Assembly: GCA_958435885.1 (NCBI GenBank)
Contig: CAUBHZ010000091.1
Coordinates: forward strand, 1-7,133
DNA: 7,133 bases
Direction of reading: 5' to 3'
Origin: an uncultured Intestinimonas sp.
Lineage (GTDB): Bacteria; Bacillota_A; Clostridia; Oscillospirales; Oscillospiraceae
Shown: positions 1 to 6,600 of the stretch, in pieces
How positions within the stretch are numbered: the stretch's first letter is position 1
Layout of the letters: each line of letters opens with the position of its first letter
The notes under the pieces: generated by a model
What the model was told of the DNA's origin: nothing
What the model saw: the letters and a program-made list of their open reading frames with translations, nothing else
Database searches by the model: none
Position numbers and translations under genes: made by a program

Positions 1-281
1 GCTCCATCGTGTGCTGCCTCATCTACGGGGCGGTGATGCAGTTCGGCTTCCAGCTCAGGGTGAGCTATGTGATCTTCGCGATCTACGGAGCGCTGGGCAG
101 CCTGGTCTCCCAGATCGGAGATCTGTCCTTCTCCTATATCAAGCGGCAGTACGGCCTGAAGGATTTTGGCAACATCTTCCCCGGCCACGGCGGCGTGCTG
201 GACCGGTTCGACAGCGTGATCTTCTGCGCGCCCCTCATTGAGATCCTGGTCCACTTCCTGCCTGCCATCCTGGGGGACTGA
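1..281 (+). CDS. cdsA: Phosphatidate cytidylyltransferase (CDP-diglyceride synthase), 3' end only
   Basis: This integral membrane enzyme makes CDP-diacylglycerol from CTP and phosphatidic acid, the branch point for phosphatidylglycerol, cardiolipin and other phospholipids. Only about the last 92 codons are present, and the gene begins left of the window. The reading frame is open from base 3, so the GTG at 9 is an internal codon and not the start. The family signature is complete at bases 132-212: SYIKR, then KD, then PGHGGVLDRFD, including the conserved Lys-Asp and the Asp-Arg-x-Asp that bind metal and substrate. Hydrophobic stretches before the signature (about bases 9-125) and after it (about 213-275) fit the last membrane segments. 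The stop at 279-281 lies 3 bases before the dxr start, so the two genes are very probably co-transcribed and translationally coupled. The identification is secure from the signature plus position. Confidence 0.96.
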   Translation, partial: SIVCCLIYGAVMQFGFQLRVSYVIFAIYGALGSLVSQIGDLSFSYIKRQYGLKDFGNIFPGHGGVLDRFDSVIFCAPLIEILVHFLPAILGD

Positions 282-284
282 GCC

Positions 285-1448
285 ATGAAAAAGAGAAGCA
301 TTTCCCTCCTGGGCTCCACCGGCTCCATTGGCCGGCAGACCCTGGATGTGGCCGCCGCCCTGGACCTGCCCGTCCGGGCCCTCACCGCCCACCGCAGCGT
401 GGCGCTGCTGGAGGAGCAGGCCCGGCGGTTCCGTCCGGAGCTGGCGGTGTGCGTGGATGAGGCGGCTGCCGCCGACCTGAAGATTCGGCTCTCCGATACC
501 TCCGTCCGGGTCCTCTCCGGGGAGGAGGGGCTCCTGGAGGCCGCCGCCCTGCCCTCGGTGGACACGGTGGTCACCGCCGTGGTGGGCATCGCCGGGCTGC
601 GGCCCACCATGGCCGCCATCCGGGCGGGCAAGCGCATCGCCCTGGCCAACAAGGAGACTATGGTGTGCGCCGGCGAGCTGGTGATGTCGGAGGCCCGGCG
701 CTGGGGCGCCGAGATCGTCCCCGTGGACTCGGAGCACTCGGCCATCTTCCAGTGCCTCCAGGGCTGCAAGGACCGGGGGGAGGTCAAGCGCCTCATCCTC
801 ACCGCCTCCGGCGGGCCCTTCTTCGGCCGGAGCCGGGAAGAGCTGGAGGGGGTCACTCTGGAGCAGGCCCTCAAGCACCCCAACTGGGCCATGGGGGCCA
901 AGATCACCGTGGACTCGGCCACCCTCATGAACAAGGGGCTGGAGTTCATTGAGGCCATGCGGCTCTACGAGCTGCCCCCTGAAAAAATTTCCATCGTGGT
1001 CCACCGGGAGAGTATAGTCCACTCCCTGGTGGAATACTGTGATAATGCGGTGCTGGCCCAGCTGGGTGCGGCGGATATGCGCCTGCCCATCCAGTACGCC
1101 CTCACCTGGCCGGAGCGCACTCCCGGCCCGGCGGAGCCCCTGGACCTGCTGGCGTGTCCCAGCCTCACCTTCCAGGCACCCGACCCCGAGGCCTTCCCCT
1201 GTCTGGCCCTGGCTTTGGAGGCCGCCCGCACCGGCGGCACCGCCACAGCCATCCTCAACGGGGCCAACGAGGCGGCGGTGGGCCTCTTCCTGGACCGGCG
1301 CATCGGCTTCATGGACATCGCCCGGCAGGTGGCCGGGGCTATGGAGCAGGTCAAGGTGGTCCAGGATCCCGACTTGGAACAGATCTTTCAGGCAGACCAG
1401 GCGGCCCGGGAGGCCGTGGCCCGTGCCAATCCGCAGGCGGGGCAGTAA
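285..1448 (+). CDS. dxr: 1-deoxy-D-xylulose 5-phosphate reductoisomerase (MEP pathway)
   Basis: This cytosolic enzyme rearranges and reduces 1-deoxy-D-xylulose 5-phosphate to 2-C-methyl-D-erythritol 4-phosphate with NADPH, the committed MEP step and the target of fosmidomycin. The 387-residue length is normal for the family. The N-terminal Rossmann domain starts with GSTGSIG (residues 10-16), which binds the nucleotide. NKE follows at 122-124. The metal site is intact: D148 and E150 in VDSEH, and E220 in MNKGLE. Substrate-binding N216 and K217, H198 and the flexible-loop W201 (KHPNWAMG) are also present. The C-terminal helical domain contains the family's LNGANE-type stretch. The start is the first ATG after the cdsA stop, with a modest GGGGGA at 272-277 as Shine-Dalgarno, and it places the dinucleotide-binding motif at the usual distance. 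Its pathway partner ispG lies two genes downstream. Identification is certain; no key residue is missing. Confidence 0.98.
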   Translation: MKKRSISLLGSTGSIGRQTLDVAAALDLPVRALTAHRSVALLEEQARRFRPELAVCVDEAAAADLKIRLSDTSVRVLSGEEGLLEAAALPSVDTVVTAVVGIAGLRPTMAAIRAGKRIALANKETMVCAGELVMSEARRWGAEIVPVDSEHSAIFQCLQGCKDRGEVKRLILTASGGPFFGRSREELEGVTLEQALKHPNWAMGAKITVDSATLMNKGLEFIEAMRLYELPPEKISIVVHRESIVHSLVEYCDNAVLAQLGAADMRLPIQYALTWPERTPGPAEPLDLLACPSLTFQAPDPEAFPCLALALEAARTGGTATAILNGANEAAVGLFLDRRIGFMDIARQVAGAMEQVKVVQDPDLEQIFQADQAAREAVARANPQAGQ

Positions 1449-1452
1449 GGAG
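1447..1452 (+). promoter_or_regulatory. Ribosome binding site of rseP overlapping the dxr stop codon
   Basis: AAGGAG begins inside the TAA stop codon of dxr (1446-1448) and ends 11 bases before the ATG at 1464. It is a good Shine-Dalgarno match and supports that start. Ribosomes finishing dxr cover this site, which suggests coupled translation of the two genes (inference). Confidence 0.8.
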
Positions 1453-1463
1453 AACCGTTCTAT

Positions 1464-2549
1464 ATGCTATACATCCTCATCGCCATCGTCATCTTCGGCA
1501 TTCTCATCGCCCTCCACGAGTTCGGTCACTTCATCACCGCCAAGCTTCTGGGGGTGCGGGTCAATGAGTTTGCCATCGGCATGGGTCCCCTCCTGTGGTC
1601 CGCCACCAGGGGGGAGACCCAGTACTCCCTCCGGGCCATCCCCATCGGGGGCTTCTGCGCCATGGAGGGGGAGGACGAGGCCACCGACGACCCGGGCAGC
1701 TTCTCCAATAAGCCCGGCTGGAAGAAGTTCATCGTCCTGGTGGCCGGTTCAGCCATGAATTTCCTCACCGGCCTGGTGCTGCTCATCGTGGTCTACAGCC
1801 AGGCGGTGGGCTTCGTCACCCCGGTCATCGCCGGGTTTATGGACGGCTTCCCCAATGAGGGGACAAACGGCCTCATGGTGGGGGACCGCATCCTGTCGGT
1901 GAATGGGGAGCGGATCTATTCCAAAAGCGACATCGACCTCTTTTTCTCCCGGGCCGGGGGAGAGGCCATGGACCTGGTGGTCCTGCGGGATGGGGAGAAG
2001 CTCATCCTGGATGACTTTCCTCTGATCCCCAGGGAGTACGACTATGAGGGCGAGACCCGGATGATGTACGGCCTCACCTTTGCCGTGGAGGAGGCCACCC
2101 CCCTGGTGCGCATCCAGCAGAGCTGGTATACCTCCATAGATATGGTTCGCCTGGTCCGCCTGAGTCTGGTGGACCTCTTTACCGGCAAGGCCGGGGTGAA
2201 GGACATGTCCGGCGTCATCGGCATCATGGATGTCATGGGCCAGGCCGGGGAGGAAGGGGCCCAGGCGGCGGCGGAGAGCGGCGGTTCCCCCCTGGTGGGC
2301 GCCCTCTTCAGCATCCTCAACCTGTCCGCCTTCATCGCCATCAACCTGGCGGTGATGAACCTGCTGCCCATCCCCGCCCTGGACGGCGGCCGCATCTTCT
2401 TCCTGGTGGTGAACTGGATCTTTACCCTGGTGACCCGCCGGAAGCTGGACCCCAAATACGAGGGCTATGTCCACATGGCCGGCTTTGTTTTCCTGCTGCT
2501 GCTCATGGTGGTGGTGGCCTTCAACGACGTGGTCCGCATCGTGACCTGA
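1464..2549 (+). CDS. rseP: RIP metalloprotease (site-2 protease, RseP/RasP family)
   Basis: This zinc protease cuts substrates inside the membrane. Relatives cleave anti-sigma factors after a first site-1 cut (RsiW in Bacillus subtilis, RseA in Escherichia coli) and remnant signal peptides. The zinc-binding HEFGH lies in the first membrane helix at residues 18-22, and the third zinc ligand is D307 in the LDGG motif (306-309), preceded by NLLPIPA. A second hydrophobic helix spans about 88-115, a PDZ domain about 120-195 (with GDRILSVNGE), a third helix about 283-305, and a last one about 338-358. The 361-residue length is typical of single-PDZ Firmicute members. Two positions look mildly divergent: the usual AGPxxN reads AGSAMN (94-99), and the usual SGPVGI reads SGVIGI (249-254). 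All catalytic residues are present, so an active enzyme is expected. Its local substrate is not shown by the context; cdsA-dxr-rseP is simply a widely conserved neighbourhood. Confidence 0.97.
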   Translation: MLYILIAIVIFGILIALHEFGHFITAKLLGVRVNEFAIGMGPLLWSATRGETQYSLRAIPIGGFCAMEGEDEATDDPGSFSNKPGWKKFIVLVAGSAMNFLTGLVLLIVVYSQAVGFVTPVIAGFMDGFPNEGTNGLMVGDRILSVNGERIYSKSDIDLFFSRAGGEAMDLVVLRDGEKLILDDFPLIPREYDYEGETRMMYGLTFAVEEATPLVRIQQSWYTSIDMVRLVRLSLVDLFTGKAGVKDMSGVIGIMDVMGQAGEEGAQAAAESGGSPLVGALFSILNLSAFIAINLAVMNLLPIPALDGGRIFFLVVNWIFTLVTRRKLDPKYEGYVHMAGFVFLLLLMVVVAFNDVVRIVT

Positions 2550-2561
2550 ATATGAGTGCCA

Positions 2562-2589
2562 GCCGGCGGGTGGTTTTCCACCCGCCGGC
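2562..2589. terminator. Perfect 12-bp hairpin between rseP and ispG; possible weak terminator or processing element
   Basis: GCCGGCGGGTGG (2562-2573) is followed by a TTTT loop (2574-2577) and its exact reverse complement (2578-2589). The stem is 12 pairs, nearly all G-C, so the RNA hairpin should be very stable. The downstream bases CATACCTGTTTA lack the uninterrupted T run of a canonical intrinsic terminator, so strong termination is doubtful. It lies in the 70-base gap, 13 bases after the rseP stop and 13 bases before the ispG Shine-Dalgarno. Partial attenuation, an RNA-processing site or 3'-end stabilisation of the upstream message are all plausible. The hairpin is seen directly; its function is inferred. 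Confidence 0.5.
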
Positions 2590-2602
2590 CATACCTGTTT
2601 AT

Positions 2603-2610
2603 GGGGAGGA
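2603..2610 (+). promoter_or_regulatory. Ribosome binding site of ispG
   Basis: GGGGAGGA includes a full GGAGG core (2605-2609) 10 bases before the ATG at 2620. It settles the ispG start, because the translated N-terminus is shorter than in many homologues and no better in-frame start lies upstream. The site is 13 bases past the foot of the intergenic hairpin, so the folded hairpin should leave it accessible. Confidence 0.8.
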
Positions 2611-2619
2611 AGCGTACTT

Positions 2620-3657
2620 ATGAGCAAACAGATCCTGGTGGGCGGCGTGCCCGTGGGCGGCGGCGCCCCCGTGACCATTCAGTCCATGTGCAACACCCGC
2701 ACCGACGACGTGGAGGCCACCGTGGCCCAGATCCTCCGGCTGGAGGAGGCGGGGTGTGAGATCATCCGGGTGGCGGTGCCCGACCTGGCGGCGGCCAGGG
2801 CGGTGGGGGCCATCCGTGAGCGCATCCACATCCCCTTGGTGGTGGACATCCACTTCGACTACAAGCTGGCCCTGGAGTCGGTGGCCGCCGGGGCCGACGC
2901 CGTGCGCATCAACCCGGGCAACATCGGCGACGCCGACCGGGTGAAGGCGGTGGCCCAGGCCTGCGCCGGGAAAAACATCCCCATCCGCATCGGCGTCAAC
3001 GGCGGCTCCTTGGAAAAGGAGTTATTGGCCAAGTACGGCGGTCCCACCCCCGAGGCCCTGGTGGAGTCGGCCTTCGGCCACATCAAGCTGCTCAATCGCT
3101 GGGACTTTGACGACATCTGCGTCTCTCTCAAGACCTCCAGCGTCCCCGGCACCATCGCAGCCTACCGGAAGATGGCCGCCGAGAGCGACTACCCCCTCCA
3201 CGTGGGCCTCACCGAGGCGGGCACGCCCCGCATGGGTATTTTAAAGTCCGCCGTGGGCATTGGCGGTCTGCTGGCCCTGGGCATCGGCGACACCATCCGG
3301 GTGTCTCTCTCCGCCGACCCGGTGGAGGAGGTCTACGCCGCCCAGGACATCCTGCGGGTGGTGGGCCTCCGGAAGGACGCCCCCGAGCTCATCTCCTGCC
3401 CCACCTGCGGCCGGACCAGGATCGACCTCATCGGCTTGGCCAACGAGGTGGAGGAGCGGCTGCGCACGGTCCATAAGCCCATCACCGTGGCCGTCATGGG
3501 CTGCGTGGTCAACGGCCCCGGGGAGGCCCGGGAGGCCGACGTGGGCATCGCCGGCGGCGACGGCGTAGGCCTCCTCTTCCGCAAGGGAGAGATTGTGAAA
3601 AAAGTACCCCAGGAGGAGCTGGTGGACGAGCTCTTCCGCCTGATTGAGTCCCTGTGA
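2620..3657 (+). CDS. ispG: 4-hydroxy-3-methylbut-2-enyl diphosphate synthase (GcpE/IspG)
   Basis: IspG reductively opens 2-C-methyl-D-erythritol 2,4-cyclodiphosphate to HMBPP, the penultimate MEP step, using a [4Fe-4S] cluster and electrons from ferredoxin or flavodoxin. The protein has 345 residues, in the range of the short bacterial two-domain form. The N-terminal TIM-barrel half starts with IQSM (20-23) and carries VVDIHFD, RINPGNIG and RIGVNGGSLE (122-132). The C-terminal cluster domain carries the cluster cysteines C260 and C263 (SCPTCGRT) and C295 in MGCVVNGPGE, with E302 as the conserved glutamate that completes the site. All are intact. The N-terminus before the barrel is only about six residues, shorter than the basic leader seen in many IspG proteins, but the Shine-Dalgarno supports this start. 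It shares the cluster with dxr, an earlier step of the same pathway. The cluster makes the enzyme oxygen-sensitive, which suits an anaerobe. Confidence 0.98.
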   Translation: MSKQILVGGVPVGGGAPVTIQSMCNTRTDDVEATVAQILRLEEAGCEIIRVAVPDLAAARAVGAIRERIHIPLVVDIHFDYKLALESVAAGADAVRINPGNIGDADRVKAVAQACAGKNIPIRIGVNGGSLEKELLAKYGGPTPEALVESAFGHIKLLNRWDFDDICVSLKTSSVPGTIAAYRKMAAESDYPLHVGLTEAGTPRMGILKSAVGIGGLLALGIGDTIRVSLSADPVEEVYAAQDILRVVGLRKDAPELISCPTCGRTRIDLIGLANEVEERLRTVHKPITVAVMGCVVNGPGEAREADVGIAGGDGVGLLFRKGEIVKKVPQEELVDELFRLIESL

Positions 3658-3676
3658 ACCTGAAAAACCCCCGGAG

Positions 3677-3682
3677 AAGGAG
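3677..3682 (+). promoter_or_regulatory. Ribosome binding site of polC
   Basis: AAGGAG lies 11 bases before the ATG at 3694, in the 36-base gap after the ispG stop. An in-frame TGA at 3661-3663 blocks any further upstream start, and no other ATG, GTG or TTG lies in frame between, so the polC start is well fixed. Confidence 0.8.
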
Positions 3683-3693
3683 CCGAAGCGACC

Positions 3694-6600
3694 ATGCCTG
3701 ACAAGATCCCATTTTTTACCCTCTTTTCCGCCTGGAGCCCGTCGGCGGAGCTGAGACGCCCCATGGGGGAGACGTCGGTGTGTTCCGCCGTCATTGACAA
3801 GGGCAACCGCAGCCTCCAGGCGGAGCTCACCGGTCCCCGGCCCGTCCCCGACGGGGTGCTGGATCGGGTGTCGGCGGAGCTGGCGGCGGTCTACGGCCTG
3901 AGCAGCGCCCGGCTCAGCCTCACCGTGGAGGCGCCCGTCCCTGCGGAGGGTCCGGTGGACGACCTGCCCCCCTGGGAGGAGGCGCCCCTGCCCACCGAGG
4001 CCGATATGCCCCCGGAGGAGGTGCCTATGCCCACGGAGGCCGACATGCCGCCGGAGGAGACGGCACCTGCCCCGGTGGAGGAGCCCCCCGTCCCTGATGT
4101 TGCGGCTTCCTCAGCCCCCGCCGCTCCGGCGGAGGAGGACCCCATGGAGGTTTTCCGCCGTACGGAGCGCATCCGCCAGGAGGCCCTGAAGAACATCAAG
4201 CCGGCGGTGCCCAATGGAAAGAAGAAGGAGAAGGGGGGCAGCAAGCTTCTCTTCGGGAAGATCACCAAAAAATTCGGCCACATCCCCATGAGCGACATCA
4301 CCCTGGACACCGAGATGGTGACCATCGAGGGCGATGTCTTTGCCACCGACCACGTGGAGATGAAGAAGCGGGGAGCGTGGATCGTCCGCTTCGACATCAC
4401 CGACCGGACCAACTCCGTCCGGGTGGCCAAGTTCCTGGTGGGGGAGGAGGGCAAGGCTCTGGCGGGGGCCCTGAAGGAGGGCCAGCACCTCATCGTCCAG
4501 GGCCGGGTGAGCCCCTATCAGGGTGAGCTCCAGATCGAGCCCACCGGCATCGCCGAGGGGGAGCGTCCCCCGGAGCGCACCGACACCGCCCCGGGGAAGA
4601 AGCGGGTGGAGCTCCACTTACATACCAAGATGTCCTCCATGGACGCCACCACCGACATCAAGAAGGTGATCCAGCGGGCGGCGGCCTGGGGCCACCCCGC
4701 CATCGCCATCACCGACCACGGCGTATGCCACGACTTCCCCACGGCCTACTCCACCGCCAAGAAGGCGGGCATCAAAATGCTCTTCGGGGTGGAGGCCTAT
4801 TTCATCAACGACGTGGACGACATGCCCGCCGTCCGGGGCAGCCTGGATGCCGATTTTCATGGGGAGTACGTCTGCTTCGACCTGGAGACCACCGGCCTGG
4901 ACGCCCGCCACGACGTCATCACCGAGATCGGTGCCGTGGTCTATAAGGACGGAAAGGTCACCGACGAGATCTTTTCCACCTTCGTGGACCCGGAGCGGCC
5001 CATCCCCTATGAGGTGACCCAGCTCACCGGCATCACCGACGACATGGTGAAGGGGGCACCCAGCCAGGCCGAGGCCATCCGGCAGTTTCTGGACTTCGTG
5101 AAGGGCCGGCCTCTGGCCGCCCACAACGCCGGCTTCGACGTGGGCTTCATCGCCGAGGGCTGCCGCCGCATGGGCATCCCCCTGGATGTGACGGCGGTGG
5201 ATACCCTGCCCCTGGCTCAGGCCCTGCTGCCCCAGCTCTCCAAGCACAAGCTGGACGTGGTGGCCGGCCACCTGGGCCTCCCCGCCTTCAACCACCACCG
5301 GGCCACCGACGACGCCTCCACTGTGGCCTATATGCTGGTGCCCTTCTTCAAGCGGCTGGAGGAGGACCACGACATCCACTCCCTGGGCCCCATCAACCGC
5401 TGGGTGGCGGGGCAGAACCAGAAGCGCAAGGGCAAGCGCCGGGCCAAGCACCTCATCGTTCTGGCCCGGAACCAGACGGGGCTCAGGAACCTCTACAAGC
5501 TGGTGTCGAAGGCCCACCTGGAGCATTTCCAGCGCAAGCAGTACCCGGTGATGCCCAAGAGCCTCATCGACGCCAACCGGGAGGGCCTGCTGATGGGCTC
5601 CGCCTGCGAGGCGGGAGAGCTCTTCCAGGCGGTGGCCCGGCATTCCTCCTGGGCCGAGCTCAAGCGCATCGCCTCCTGGTACGACTACCTGGAGATCCAG
5701 CCCATCAGCAACAACGCCTTCATGCTCCGCCCCGACAAGACTGGCCGCACCATGGCCCGGGACGAGGAGGAGCTCCGGGACTTCAACCGCACCATCGTGG
5801 AGCTGGGACATGAGATGGGCAAGCCGGTGGTGGCCACCGGCGATGTCCACTTCCTGGACCCGGAGGACGAGATCTACCGCCACATCCTCCTCAACACCAA
5901 GGGCTTTGAGGACGCCGATGCTCCCAACCCCCTCTATTTCCGCACCACCGACGAGATGCTGAAGGAATTTTCCTACCTGGGGGAGGAGACCGCCCGGGAA
6001 GTTGTCATCGACAACACCCACCTCATCGCCGCCTGGTGCGGGGACCTGAATCCCCTGCCCAACGGCCTCTTTGCCCCCAAGCTGGAGGACTCGGAGGGGG
6101 AGCTCAAGCGCCTGGTGTGGGGCAAGGCCAAGCGCCTCTACGGCGAGGAGCCGCCCCAGATCGTGGTGGACCGCATCGAGACCGAGCTCCACGACATCCT
6201 CATGCGCCACTACGACGTCATCTACATGTCGGCCCAGAAGCTGGTGCAGGACTCCCTGGCCCACGGCTACCTAGTGGGCTCCCGTGGCTCCGTGGGCTCG
6301 TCCCTGGTAGCCTTCATGTCGGGTATCACGGAGGTGAACTCCCTGCCGCCCCACTACCGCTGTCCCAAGTGCAAGCACTCGGACTTCGACACCGCCAAAG
6401 AGAAGGGGATCGGCTGCGGCGCGGACATGCCCGACGCGGTGTGCCCCGTCTGCGGAACGCCCTACGCCAAGGACGGCTTCAACATCCCCTTCGAGACCTT
6501 CCTGGGCTTCGGCGGCGACAAGGTCCCCGATATCGACCTGAACTTCTCCGGCGAGTACCAGTCCAACGCCCACCAGCATACCTTTGAGCTTTTTGGCGAG

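Noticed and set aside
9..281. GTG at base 9 as the start of a short protein
   Set aside because: The frame is open to the window edge and the encoded segment is the C-terminal part of CdsA, so the true start lies upstream.
134..958. 274-codon open frame on the - strand opposite cdsA and dxr
   Set aside because: It is antisense to two clearly recognised genes, including the CdsA signature and the Dxr metal site, and its Ser/Arg/Ala-rich product is typical of a GC-rich shadow frame.
1749..2678. 309-codon open frame on the - strand opposite rseP
   Set aside because: It runs across the rseP gene, the hairpin and the ispG start. The product is His/Gly/Gln-rich with no domain, and no ribosome binding site was recognised.
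3658..3693. Possible terminator or promoter in the ispG-polC gap
   Set aside because: The 36 bases hold an A run and C run followed by the polC Shine-Dalgarno, with no inverted repeat and no recognisable -35/-10 pair.
4618..6264. 548-codon open frame on the - strand opposite polC
   Set aside because: It lies wholly antisense to the PHP/exonuclease region of polC, whose motifs are intact. GC-rich codon bias keeps the opposite strand free of stops, and the product is low-complexity, rich in Gly, Val, His and Leu, with no recognisable domain.
6361..6453. Cysteine-rich insert in the PolC palm as a possible novel zinc module
   Set aside because: C890, C893, C917 and C920 match the zinc-binding site known in Gram-positive PolC, so it is an ordinary family feature.
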